Positions 1 through 5,500 are shown, counted from the stretch's first letter. The stretch is DNA of 6,892 bases from JANXUF01 sp043747685 (GCA_043747685.1 JAYTOR010000279.1:1-6892); one strand, 5' to 3'. Numbers and translations: made by a program. Notes: a model not told the origin generated them from the letters alone.

Positions 1-18
1 GTCTACCAGGGGAAACAG

Positions 19-92
19 TGGAGCGGGTAGCGGGAATCGGACCCGCGTATGTTGCTTGGGAAGCAACCGCTCTACCACTGAGCTATACCCGC
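19..92 (-). tRNA. tRNA-Gly (anticodon CCC), CCA encoded
   Basis: The minus strand folds into a complete cloverleaf. The acceptor stem GCGGGTA pairs perfectly with TACCCGC, followed by discriminator T and a genomically encoded CCA (complement of 19-21). The D arm carries AGCTCAGTGGTAGAGC. The anticodon stem GTTGC/GCAAC encloses the loop TTCCCAA, giving anticodon CCC (complement of 58-60), which reads glycine codon GGG. The T arm contains GGGTCCGATTCCC, with GTCCGATTC in place of the usual GTTCGA core (a C at the second T-loop position). Length is 74 nt including CCA, usual for tRNA-Gly. It lies 52 bp downstream of the vapC stop on the same strand, with its own candidate promoter in that gap. 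Confidence 0.96.
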
Positions 93-103
93 AGAGCGCT
101 AGC

Positions 104-132
104 AGGTTATCGCCTGCCGTCGTGCCGACCAA
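104..132 (-). promoter_or_regulatory. Candidate promoter of tRNA-Gly
   Basis: On the minus strand a -35-like TTGGTC (complement of 127-132) and a -10-like TAACCT (complement of 104-109) are separated by exactly 17 bp. Transcription would start a few nucleotides before the mature tRNA 5' end at 92. The match is only partial, and a small GCAGG/CCTGC hairpin (102-117) overlaps the -10, so this stretch could instead help end vapC transcription. Confidence 0.35.
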
Positions 133-144
133 GCAGTTCAAAGG

Positions 145-546
145 TCAATTCCACCATCGATGCTGGACGTCGTACTGTTCGATCTCGCTGTCTCGGGTGA
201 CGATCGTCAGATCGGCGTCGTTGGCCTGGGCGACGAGCAGGCGATCGAACGGGTCCCGATGATGCAGCGGAAGGTGTTGCACTTGGGCGATGTGCCGGGC
301 CTCGATCGGCATCGTCGAGAAGTCGGTCGTCGCCATCGCCTCGGAGAACCACCGGTAGGCATCTGCCGTCCCGATCATCGGATGGTTCGTCGACTCCTTG
401 ATGACGATCTCCCAGAACGATGCGAGGCTGACACTGACCTCATCGGCATCGGCGATCGCCTCGACCGTCCCTGCTGGTAGCCGTATCGACCCGACCGCCC
501 ACCAGACGAACGCGTGCGTATCCAGCAGCAGGCGCCGCTCGCTCAA
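145..546 (-). CDS. vapC: VapC-family PIN-domain toxin ribonuclease
   Basis: This 133-residue protein is a single PIN domain, typical VapC length. Family members are Mg-dependent endoribonucleases that cleave RNA, often tRNA or rRNA, until neutralised by the cognate antitoxin. It opens with LLLDTHAFVWW, which contains the first acidic residue, D9. E46 lies in SFWEIVIK, D98 and D101 in HHRDPFDRLLVAQA, and D119 in TIVTRDSEI, so the acidic metal-binding set is intact. The DTHAFVWW opening is that of the subgroup paired with Phd/YefM antitoxins. The start is TTG (complement of 544-546), overlapping the antitoxin TGA as TTGA. It is chosen because the PIN core begins only five residues later, and the overlap implies translational coupling, with antitoxin made first. 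The RNA target cannot be told from sequence. Confidence 0.93.
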   Translation of the reverse strand: MSERRLLLDTHAFVWWAVGSIRLPAGTVEAIADADEVSVSLASFWEIVIKESTNHPMIGTADAYRWFSEAMATTDFSTMPIEARHIAQVQHLPLHHRDPFDRLLVAQANDADLTIVTRDSEIEQYDVQHRWWN

Positions 547-788
547 GCGAGGGGACCGAACGACGACAGCGCCTCACGGTCGCCGGCGACGACATCTTCG
601 AAACTCAGATCCAAAACGGACCCCTTCCCGGCCATCGCTCCGAATCCGCGCAACGCAGCCGGTGCTGCGCGGACGAGTTGGGCGACGGGACGGCCGTTGC
701 GAGTGATCGTCACGCGCCCGCCGGCTTCGACTTCCTGGACGAGCTGCGACAGGTTCGTCTTCGCTTCGTGCATTCCGACGGTACTCAT
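543..788 (-). CDS. Phd/YefM-type antitoxin of the VapC pair
   Basis: This 81-residue protein has the Phd/YefM pattern: an N-terminal DNA-binding fold with MHEAKTNLSQLVQEVEAGGRVTITRNGRPVAQLV (residues about 6-39, shown here in part as EAKTNLSQLV and VTITRNGRPVAQLV), then a flexible acidic C-terminal tail (about 50-81) that would wrap the toxin. Phd-type antitoxins bind their own promoter with the toxin and repress the operon. The gene precedes vapC and overlaps it by 4 nt. The ATG at 786-788 is chosen because it gives the usual short lead to the fold. M6 is a possible alternative start. No strong Shine-Dalgarno is visible. The AT-rich block at 801-828 just upstream is the likely promoter and operator. 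Confidence 0.9.
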   Translation of the reverse strand: MSTVGMHEAKTNLSQLVQEVEAGGRVTITRNGRPVAQLVRAAPAALRGFGAMAGKGSVLDLSFEDVVAGDREALSSFGPLA

Positions 789-800
789 CCACGTCAGGCT

Positions 801-828
801 ACCTAGCTAATTGTACTTAGTCAACTAC
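801..828 (-). promoter_or_regulatory. Candidate promoter/operator of the toxin-antitoxin operon
   Basis: This is an AT-rich island in GC-rich DNA, 13 bp before the antitoxin ATG. On the minus strand it holds TACAAT (complement of 810-815, five of six matches to TATAAT), giving a short leader, and a TTGACT (819-824) that could serve as an alternative -35. Small dyads sit here: TAGT-TG-ACTA and the palindrome TAGCTA. Together they suggest an autoregulatory operator. No single -35/-10 pair is perfectly spaced, so the exact promoter is unresolved. Confidence 0.4.
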
Positions 829-844
829 ACTGCACCTGGCGACC

Positions 845-872
845 TCGGCGGGACACCGTAAAGCCTCGCCGA
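845..872 (-). terminator. Weak hairpin downstream of dcd
   Basis: TCGGCG (845-850) pairs with CGCCGA (867-872), extended by GG/CC across one bulged base, with an 11-nt loop. It lies 63 nt past the dcd stop and before the toxin-antitoxin promoter. There is no U tract, so intrinsic termination is uncertain. Confidence 0.25.
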
Positions 873-934
873 TGGCCGGTAACCATTGTCGAACCTGCCA
901 GTGAGCGGCGTTGCCGAAGAGGCCGTTGGGTCGT

Positions 935-1507
935 TCAGTCGCGGGGCCGGAAGTTCTCGAAGTAGCGGCTCGGGGTCGGGCCGCGTTGGCCCTGGTATTT
1001 CGAACCTTTGGCTCCAGAGCCGTACGGGTTGTCGGCGGCCGTCGTCATCTGCAGGAAGCTGATCTGGCCAATGCGCATCTGCGGGTAGATCGTGATCGGC
1101 AGGCTGGCGACATTCGCCAGTTCGAGCGTGACGTGTCCGTCGAAGCCGGCATCGATGAATCCGGCGGTCGAGTGGATCAGCAGGCCGAGGCGCCCGAGTG
1201 AGGACTTGCCTTCGATGCGGGCGACGAGGTCACTCGGTACGAGGACCCGCTCGAGCGTCGAGCCGAGGACGAACTCGCCAGGATGGAGCATGAAGACCCC
1301 GTCAACCGGAACGGTGATCAGTTCGGTGAGATTCTCCATGTCCTCTTTGACGTCAATGATCCCTGCGGTGTGGTTGCGGAAGACGCGGAAGAGGTTCGAC
1401 ACTTTGACGTCGATCGAGGACGGCTGGACGCACTGCTCGTCGTAGGGCTCGATGATGATGCGGCCGGCAGCAAGTTGCTCGCGCAGGCTGTGATCGGAGA
1501 GAACCAT
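935..1507 (-). CDS. dcd: dCTP deaminase, probably bifunctional (dUMP-forming)
   Basis: Dcd deaminates dCTP. The closely similar mycobacterial enzyme also hydrolyses the product to dUMP and pyrophosphate, supplying thymidylate synthesis without releasing dUTP. The protein is 190 residues, the same length as the M. tuberculosis enzyme as I recall it. Conserved blocks are VQPSSIDV (27-34), HPGEFVLGSTLE (75-86), EGKSSLGRLGLL (99-110), HSTAGFIDAGFDGHVTLEL (112-130, containing catalytic E129 and A115) and the C-terminal GSKYQGQRGPTPSR (168-181) that closes over the nucleotide. The ATG at 1505-1507 is chosen because MVLSDHSLR matches the family N-terminus. The frame stays open 41 codons further upstream, but that stretch overlaps etfD and resembles nothing. 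The gene starts 16 nt after the etfD stop and has no clear Shine-Dalgarno, so it is probably read from the etfD transcript. The bifunctional assignment is inferred from similarity. Confidence 0.96.
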   Translation of the reverse strand: MVLSDHSLREQLAAGRIIIEPYDEQCVQPSSIDVKVSNLFRVFRNHTAGIIDVKEDMENLTELITVPVDGVFMLHPGEFVLGSTLERVLVPSDLVARIEGKSSLGRLGLLIHSTAGFIDAGFDGHVTLELANVASLPITIYPQMRIGQISFLQMTTAADNPYGSGAKGSKYQGQRGPTPSRYFENFRPRD

Positions 1508-1523
1508 TCGGTGCGACCGGGAA

Positions 1524-3803
1524 TCAGTCGCCGGCGACGGGCGACTCGACCCGCAGCGGCGCGGCGGGAGTGGCGAACTTGGCGTCGCCCGCTTCGATCG
1601 CGTCCCACAGATGGATGGCGATGTCGGCAACCTTGACCTGGTCCTCTTCCTTGCCGGCAGCCTTCACGCCGTCGTCGAGCATGATGTAGCAGAATGGGCA
1701 GGCGGTGGCGACACGCGTCGCACCGGTGGAGATCGCCTCCCTGGCACGGACGTCGTTGATCTTCTCGCCTTCGGTCTCCTCCATCCACATGCGGGCGCCG
1801 CCGGCGCCGCAGCACATGCCCTTCGTGCCGTTGCGCGGCATCTCGACGATCTGCACACCCTTCAGCGAGCCGATCACCTTGCGAGGGGCGAGGTAGACGT
1901 CGTTGTGGCGGCCGAGGTAGCAGCTGTCGTGATACGTGACGCGTTCCTCGAGCGTCGCCCGGGTCACGTCCAACTGCTTCGACGAGATCAGATCGTCCAA
2001 CAACTGGCTGTGGTGGATGACCTCGTAGTTACCGCCGAGCTGCGGATACTCGTTCTTCAGGGTGTTGAAGCAGTGCGGACACTGGGTGATGATCTTCTTC
2101 ACGCCCATACCGTCGAGCATCTCGATGTTCGGCATCGCCAGCATTTGGAACAGGTACTCGTTGCCGGAGCGTCGCGCAGAGTCACCGGTGCACATCTCGC
2201 TCGGGCCCAGGATGGCGACGTCGATCCCAGCCCGCTTGAGCAGTTTGGCCATCGCCTGTGTGACTTTCTTGTTCTTGTCGTCGAAGCTGCCGGCGCAACC
2301 GACCCAGTAGAGGTACTCGCTCGTCAGCGGCTCGCTGGGGTCGACGATCTTGACGTCTTCCATCCCCTTGGCCCAGTCTGCCCGCTCGCCCTGGTTCATA
2401 CCCCACGGGTTGCCCTGGTTCTCCATACCGCGGTAGGCGCCGCCGAGTTCGGACGGGAAGTTCGACTCCATTAGCGACAGATAGCGGCGCATGTCGAGGA
2501 TCTTGTCGAGGATCTCGATGTTGACAGGGCAGATCTCGTCGCATGCCTTGCACGATGTGCACGCCCAGATTTCCTCGGGGGTGATGAGGTCGAACAGCGA
2601 GTTGCTCTTGACCGTCACGTAACCGCTCATCGGCGGCGATACGTGCCCGTGGGGGGAGCTGTCGGCCATGACTGCGCCGCTCTTCAACACGATCTCCCGA
2701 GGATCGAGCATCTTGCCGGTCGCCTTTGCCGGGCAAACGCTCGTGCAACGACCACACATCGTGCACGCATCGAGGTCGAGGAGCTGCTTCCACGTAAAGT
2801 CCTCGACGACGGAAGCACCGAACGATTCCATCGACGTCTCCGTCAGATTCGGCATCGCCTTCATCGCCCCCTTCGGGCGCTCCTTGTCCTTGAGGTACAT
2901 GTTCAGCGGCGAGGTGAACATGTGGCGCAGCATCGTCACCGGCAACAGCACGAGGAAGGCGACGAAGCCGAGCACGTGGACGATCCAGGCGATCTGATGC
3001 CACGTGTCGAGGCTCTCGGCCCCGACACCGTTGAACAGCTTGCTCATCGGATAGCCGATGAAGCTCCACTTCTCGAAGCTGATGTTGCCGCCCGACGCCT
3101 TCGTTTCGGCAAGTCGGAATGCTTCCGCGAAGAAGCCGGTGACACCGATCGTGCCGAAGACTCCGAGGATGATGGCGTGCTCCGGGCGGGTCTTGATGCG
3201 GATGCGGTATGGGCGCTGGATGTAGCGGCGGACGACGGCCCAGGCGATGCCGCTGAGGAAGACGACGCCGGCGAAGTCGCCGAAAAAGGCGTAGGCCTCG
3301 TAGGTCCGGCCGTGGAGGAACTTCAAGGACGGTGGCATCTGGTGGTCGATTTCCAGCGTCGTGGTCACGCCGAGCAGCCCGAGGAAACCGAAGTAGATCA
3401 TCGAATGCATCAATCCGGCGGCGGAGTCGCGCAGCAGCGTGCGCATGTAGGCGCCCGCGCGGAAGTCGGCGAGACGGCGCTTGGCGTTCTTCGGGGTCGT
3501 CCTGCGGCGATCAGGGCCACCTCGCTCCCAGTTGCGCATGCGCTGGGCGAACGTCCACGCCCCCCAGATGACCAGCATCGGGATCAGCGTGTAAAACGCC
3601 AACTGGATCGGGCCGGGAATACCGCCGAACACCGGCCGCGAGACCGGCGATTCGTCATGCCATTTGGTCCACAACGGCAAGACACCGGAGACCAGTGTGA
3701 AGACACCGACACCGACACCGAGGCCGATGGCCAACTGATGCGGCTTGATGCGCTTCGGACCTGGTGGGGAAACAGGTTCGGATGAATCGGTGTGCGTACT
3801 CAT
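1524..3803 (-). CDS. etfD: EtfD-like membrane Fe-S oxidoreductase (ETF:quinone dehydrogenase)
   Basis: This 759-residue protein has the architecture of the mycobacterial Rv0338c/EtfD family. About six hydrophobic segments (roughly 23-43, 65-87, 131-150, 172-192, 208-228, 270-292) form a NarI-like membrane part, with H133, H276 and H294 as possible haem ligands. Two [4Fe-4S] motifs follow: C347-x2-C350-x2-C353-x3-C357-P and C415-x2-C418-x2-C421-x3-C425-P. Two HdrD/GlpC-type CCG domains come last: C503, C538, C575-PH-C578, then C628, C664-C665-GAGGARMW, C702-PF-C705. In mycobacteria EtfD takes electrons from the ETF reduced by acyl-CoA dehydrogenases and passes them to menaquinone, making it essential for fatty-acid oxidation. 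No etfAB lies in this window. The ATG at 3801-3803 is preceded by no Shine-Dalgarno but by TAGCGT ten nt upstream. dcd follows after 16 nt. Family placement is firm; the exact electron donor is inferred. Confidence 0.9.
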   Translation of the reverse strand: MSTHTDSSEPVSPPGPKRIKPHQLAIGLGVGVGVFTLVSGVLPLWTKWHDESPVSRPVFGGIPGPIQLAFYTLIPMLVIWGAWTFAQRMRNWERGGPDRRRTTPKNAKRRLADFRAGAYMRTLLRDSAAGLMHSMIYFGFLGLLGVTTTLEIDHQMPPSLKFLHGRTYEAYAFFGDFAGVVFLSGIAWAVVRRYIQRPYRIRIKTRPEHAIILGVFGTIGVTGFFAEAFRLAETKASGGNISFEKWSFIGYPMSKLFNGVGAESLDTWHQIAWIVHVLGFVAFLVLLPVTMLRHMFTSPLNMYLKDKERPKGAMKAMPNLTETSMESFGASVVEDFTWKQLLDLDACTMCGRCTSVCPAKATGKMLDPREIVLKSGAVMADSSPHGHVSPPMSGYVTVKSNSLFDLITPEEIWACTSCKACDEICPVNIEILDKILDMRRYLSLMESNFPSELGGAYRGMENQGNPWGMNQGERADWAKGMEDVKIVDPSEPLTSEYLYWVGCAGSFDDKNKKVTQAMAKLLKRAGIDVAILGPSEMCTGDSARRSGNEYLFQMLAMPNIEMLDGMGVKKIITQCPHCFNTLKNEYPQLGGNYEVIHHSQLLDDLISSKQLDVTRATLEERVTYHDSCYLGRHNDVYLAPRKVIGSLKGVQIVEMPRNGTKGMCCGAGGARMWMEETEGEKINDVRAREAISTGATRVATACPFCYIMLDDGVKAAGKEEDQVKVADIAIHLWDAIEAGDAKFATPAAPLRVESPVAGD

Positions 3804-3813
3804 GGCAAACGCG

Positions 3814-3819
3814 ACGCTA
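3814..3819 (-). promoter_or_regulatory. Candidate -10 element of etfD, near-leaderless
   Basis: The minus strand reads TAGCGT, fitting the TANNNT form of actinobacterial -10 elements. It ends 10 nt before the etfD ATG, which would put the transcript start within about 4 nt of the start codon. No convincing -35 is seen, and there is no Shine-Dalgarno. Confidence 0.4.
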
Positions 3820-3864
3820 GCTTGTGGCCGCCACTTCCACCGAGTGCATCCCCGAATCGAAGCT

Positions 3865-3899
3865 CATCAGCCGAGCGCGCCTGGCTCGGTGCGCTGATG
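3865..3899. repeat. Inverted repeat (two-part stem) upstream of etfD
   Basis: CATCAGC (3865-3871) pairs with GCTGATG (3893-3899), and CGAGC (3872-3876) with GCTCG (3884-3888). This leaves a 7-nt loop and a 4-nt bulge on the right arm. It begins 62 bp upstream of the etfD ATG. There is no T tract on either side, so it may be a protein-binding dyad, an mRNA leader structure or a weak terminator. Confidence 0.5.
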
Positions 3900-3956
3900 G
3901 CGGTCAGGCTCGAAGCGGTAGGCGCATGTGGCGTTCAGGAATTCCGTCGGGGTTCG

Positions 3957-3970
3957 GGGGCGGTGGCCCC
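3957..3970. repeat. Small GC-rich hairpin
   Basis: GGGGC (3957-3961) pairs with GCCCC (3966-3970) around a 4-nt loop. It lies 5 bp from the larger hairpin at 3976-4005, so the two could form a tandem terminator for the cNMP gene. In such GC-rich DNA a 5-bp stem alone is weak evidence. Confidence 0.3.
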
Positions 3971-3975
3971 TGATC

Positions 3976-4005
3976 CGGCGGCCAAGGCCAGCTTGCTGGC
4001 CGCCG
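3976..4005 (-). terminator. Strong hairpin downstream of the cNMP gene, possible terminator
   Basis: CGGCGGCCA (3976-3984) and TGGCCGCCG (3997-4005) form a perfect 9-bp stem with a 12-nt loop. An alternative stem, GGCCAGC (3986-3992) with GCTGGCC (3995-4001), overlaps it and is mutually exclusive. It lies about 100 nt past the cNMP-protein stop. The lack of a U tract makes a classic intrinsic terminator uncertain, although GC-rich actinobacteria often use U-poor terminators. Confidence 0.4.
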
Positions 4006-4102
4006 ACACGCAAGTGGGCGCGGCGAACCGGCTCGAACGAAACTCCACCGAATCGGAGAGAGCGACGCGACAAACGACTGAGCGACCCAGTGAGGTCGAA
4101 GT

Positions 4103-4528
4103 TCAGCCGTAGTACTGGCGGTCGAACTCGCGGATGCGCCCGGCGAGCGTCGCCAGCAGCTTGTGTCCGAGGGCTGGCACCTCGTCGAGGATCGCCAGGA
4201 AATGGCGTTGGCTGATGACGAGCAGCTCGCACTCGGTATCGCAGACGACGGTCGCCGTTCGCGGTCCATGATCGAGCAACGACAACTCCCCGAGCATCGA
4301 CCCGGTCCCCAGCGAGGCAACCTTCTTGCCGTTACGCCGCACCGTCGCAGTACCCGACAGGATCACGAATGCCTCGTGCCCGGTCTGACCCTGATCGATG
4401 ATGACGGACCCAGCGGGCATCGTGACTTGATCGCCGGCTTTGGCGACTTTCTCGAGGTCCTTGGTGGAACATGATGAGAACAACGGCACCCGCTTGAGGT
4501 GGTCGTATATCGCTTTCTTACTGGCCAT
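4103..4528 (-). CDS. Stand-alone cyclic nucleotide-binding (cNMP/CAP_ED) domain protein
   Basis: This 141-residue protein consists of the CRP-like sensor domain only. The N-terminus (about 10-30, LKRVPLFSSCSTKDLEKVAK) is the usual lead helix. The beta-roll follows, with the phosphate-binding cassette G80-E81-L-S-L-L-D-H-G-P-R90-T-A-T. E81 and R90 correspond to the cAMP-ribose and phosphate ligands of CRP. The last ~30 residues match the long C helix. The frame stops there, so the helix-turn-helix seen in CRP/FNR regulators is absent, and no effector domain replaces it. It probably binds cAMP or cGMP and acts through a partner protein; the partner is unknown. The ATG at 4526-4528 is chosen because the 59 extra codons of open frame upstream are low-complexity Arg/Pro and overlap gpm. 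A TAGAGT hexamer ends 7 nt before ATG, suggesting a leaderless mRNA. Confidence 0.88.
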   Translation of the reverse strand: MASKKAIYDHLKRVPLFSSCSTKDLEKVAKAGDQVTMPAGSVIIDQGQTGHEAFVILSGTATVRRNGKKVASLGTGSMLGELSLLDHGPRTATVVCDTECELLVISQRHFLAILDEVPALGHKLLATLAGRIREFDRQYYG

Positions 4529-4535
4529 ACGCGGA

Positions 4536-4541
4536 ACTCTA
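4536..4541 (-). promoter_or_regulatory. Candidate -10 element of the cNMP gene, leaderless
   Basis: The minus strand reads TAGAGT (TANNNT form), ending 7 nt before the ATG, so transcription would begin at or next to the start codon. No Shine-Dalgarno and no clear -35 are visible. Confidence 0.4.
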
Positions 4542-4591
4542 GGCGGTTCAACGACTATTGATGTGCGATCATCCGATGTCGCGGCCAAGGT

Positions 4592-4618
4592 AGGCTCCGA
4601 TCGGCCTTTGATCGGCCT
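4592..4618 (-). terminator. Possible terminator hairpin after gpm, with a short direct repeat
   Basis: CCGATC (4597-4602) pairs with GATCGG (4610-4615) around a 7-nt loop. AGG (4592-4594) pairs with CCT (4616-4618) beyond a 2-nt bulge. The same stretch contains GATCGGCCT twice (4599-4607 and 4610-4618). It lies 25 nt past the gpm stop and has no U tract, so the role is tentative. Confidence 0.3.
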
Positions 4619-4643
4619 CCTTCGGTCTCCCACCGCTCCTTTT

Positions 4644-5393
4644 TCAGGCCGCTCCGGCCTGGGCGGCGACCGCCGCAGCAGCTTTGGCGACGGCTTCTGC
4701 GTCACCCAGATACGCGGCGCTGAGCACGGTCAGGTCGTCGTCGAACGTGTAGTGCCGCGGCGCTCCGGTGGGGATGTTCAGTTCGGCGATCGCCTCGTCG
4801 GAGATGCCCTCGAGATGCTTCACAAGGGCACGCAACGAGTTGCCGTGGGCGACCACGAGCACATTCAGGCCGGCGCGCAGTTGTGGCACCACTGCGTCGT
4901 ACCAGTAGGGAAGTACCCGCGCAACGACGTCTTTGAGGCACTCCGTGGCTGGCAGTACGTCTGGCGCCAGCAGCCGGTACCGGGGATCCTGACTCGGGTG
5001 TTCGGGATCGTCGGCGTCGACGGGCGGCGGGGGGACGTCGTAGCTACGGCGCCAGAGATTCGTCTGCTCGGCACCATGAAGTTCGGTCGTCGCCTTCTTG
5101 TCGAGCCCTTGCAACGCCCCGTAGTGACGCTCGTTCAACCGCCACGAGCGCGCAAGCGGGAGCCAGACCTGATCGGCAGACGTCAACGCCAGATGGGCGG
5201 TGTTGATCGCCCGTACGAGCAGCGAGGTGTGGCCGAAATCGAAGCTCAGTCCCGCCTCGCGCAACGTGATCCCGGCAGCCGAAGCCTCGGCGACGCCCTT
5301 GTCGGACAGCGGCACGTCGTGCCAACCGGTGAACAGGTTCTGTTGATTCCAGGTGCTCTCGCCGTGGCGGACGATCACGAGTGTGCCGGTCAT
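4644..5393 (-). CDS. gpmA: 2,3-bisphosphoglycerate-dependent phosphoglycerate mutase
   Basis: This enzyme interconverts 3- and 2-phosphoglycerate in cytoplasmic glycolysis and gluconeogenesis, using a phosphohistidine primed by 2,3-bisphosphoglycerate. The 249-residue product has the usual dPGM length. VIVRHGESTWN (6-16) carries the phosphorylated H10 and R9. NLFTGWHDVPLS (19-30) is typical of dPGMs. R61 lies in LLVRAINTA, E88 in LNERHYGALQG (86-96), and the second catalytic histidine H183 in VVAHGNSLRAL. These motifs separate it from general phosphatases of the histidine superfamily. The Ala-rich C-terminal tail (about 232-249) is unremarkable for GC-rich actinobacteria. The ATG at 5391-5393 is chosen because MTGTLVIVRHGES fits the family start; the 20 codons of open frame upstream do not. 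TACGAT ends 8 nt before ATG with no Shine-Dalgarno, suggesting a leaderless transcript divergent from dnaK. Confidence 0.95.
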   Translation of the reverse strand: MTGTLVIVRHGESTWNQQNLFTGWHDVPLSDKGVAEASAAGITLREAGLSFDFGHTSLLVRAINTAHLALTSADQVWLPLARSWRLNERHYGALQGLDKKATTELHGAEQTNLWRRSYDVPPPPVDADDPEHPSQDPRYRLLAPDVLPATECLKDVVARVLPYWYDAVVPQLRAGLNVLVVAHGNSLRALVKHLEGISDEAIAELNIPTGAPRHYTFDDDLTVLSAAYLGDAEAVAKAAAAVAAQAGAA

Positions 5394-5401
5394 GACGCTC
5401 G

Positions 5402-5407
5402 ATCGTA
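5402..5407 (-). promoter_or_regulatory. Candidate -10 element of gpmA, leaderless
   Basis: The minus strand reads TACGAT (TANNNT form), ending 8 nt before the gpm ATG. This would start transcription at or within 1-2 nt of the start codon. No Shine-Dalgarno is present. Confidence 0.45.
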
Positions 5408-5463
5408 GACGGCGTACTGCTGCGACGGTGGGGAGGACTATGCCGCGCCACATCGATCACGAA

Positions 5464-5484
5464 GTTGAGTCGTAAAGACTCAAG
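5464..5484 (+). promoter_or_regulatory. HAIR operator (HspR-associated inverted repeat) of dnaK
   Basis: GTTGAGT (5464-5470), seven spacer bases, then ACTCAAG (5478-5484). The established HAIR consensus is CTTGAGT-N7-ACTCAAG, so 13 of 14 arm positions match with the exact spacing. HspR, a MerR-like repressor that uses DnaK as co-repressor, binds HAIR and represses the dnaK operon in Streptomyces, mycobacteria and other actinobacteria. Here it overlaps the -35 and spacer of the first candidate dnaK promoter, the expected place for repression. No hspR gene is in the window; in actinobacteria it often lies at the end of the dnaK operon, here beyond the right edge. Confidence 0.9.
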
Positions 5485-5493
5485 TTTTCTGAT
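5465..5493 (+). promoter_or_regulatory. Candidate heat-shock promoter P1 of dnaK
   Basis: TTGAGT (5465-5470) and TCTGAT (5488-5493) are separated by exactly 17 bp. Each matches the sigma-70-type consensus hexamer at four of six positions. The HAIR operator covers the -35 and most of the spacer, so HspR would block it directly. The leader to the dnaK ATG would be about 85 nt. Confidence 0.55.
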
Positions 5494-5500
5494 CTCGAAG

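Larger units (their letters stand above)
3804..4102. other. Gene-free, hairpin-rich spacer between cNMP protein and etfD
   Basis: I see no convincing gene in these 299 bp; the open frames have no family resemblance and no ribosome binding site. It holds three inverted repeats (3865-3899, 3957-3970, 3976-4005; see separate entries) and, at its left end, the etfD promoter candidate. It must contain the end of the cNMP-protein transcript and the start of the etfD transcript. Confidence 0.6.

Noticed and set aside
1611..2474. Long plus-strand open frame (287 codons) opposite etfD
   Set aside because: It is antisense to the Fe-S motifs of etfD, is low-complexity (Val/Leu/Ala/His-rich) and shows no family signature; long mirror frames are expected in GC-rich genes.
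2643..3785. Plus-strand open frame of 380 codons opposite the membrane half of etfD
   Set aside because: It is Arg/Glu/His-rich with no recognisable motif and no ribosome binding site, and lies opposite a clearly conserved protein.
3792..4112. Plus-strand open frame (106 codons) filling the spacer between etfD and the cNMP gene
   Set aside because: There is no Shine-Dalgarno, no -10 next to its ATG and no family resemblance; it overlaps the start of etfD and the end of the cNMP gene on the other strand.
4639..4655. AGGCC/GGCCT hairpin next to a T run at the gpm stop as a terminator
   Set aside because: On the transcribed (minus) strand the run is A, not U, and for plus-strand reading the T run comes before the hairpin, so neither orientation fits an intrinsic terminator.
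4529..4705. 59-codon N-terminal extension of the cNMP protein
   Set aside because: The extension is Arg/Pro-rich low complexity, overlaps the gpm 3' end, and the conserved domain starts properly at the ATG 4526-4528 with a -10-like hexamer directly upstream.
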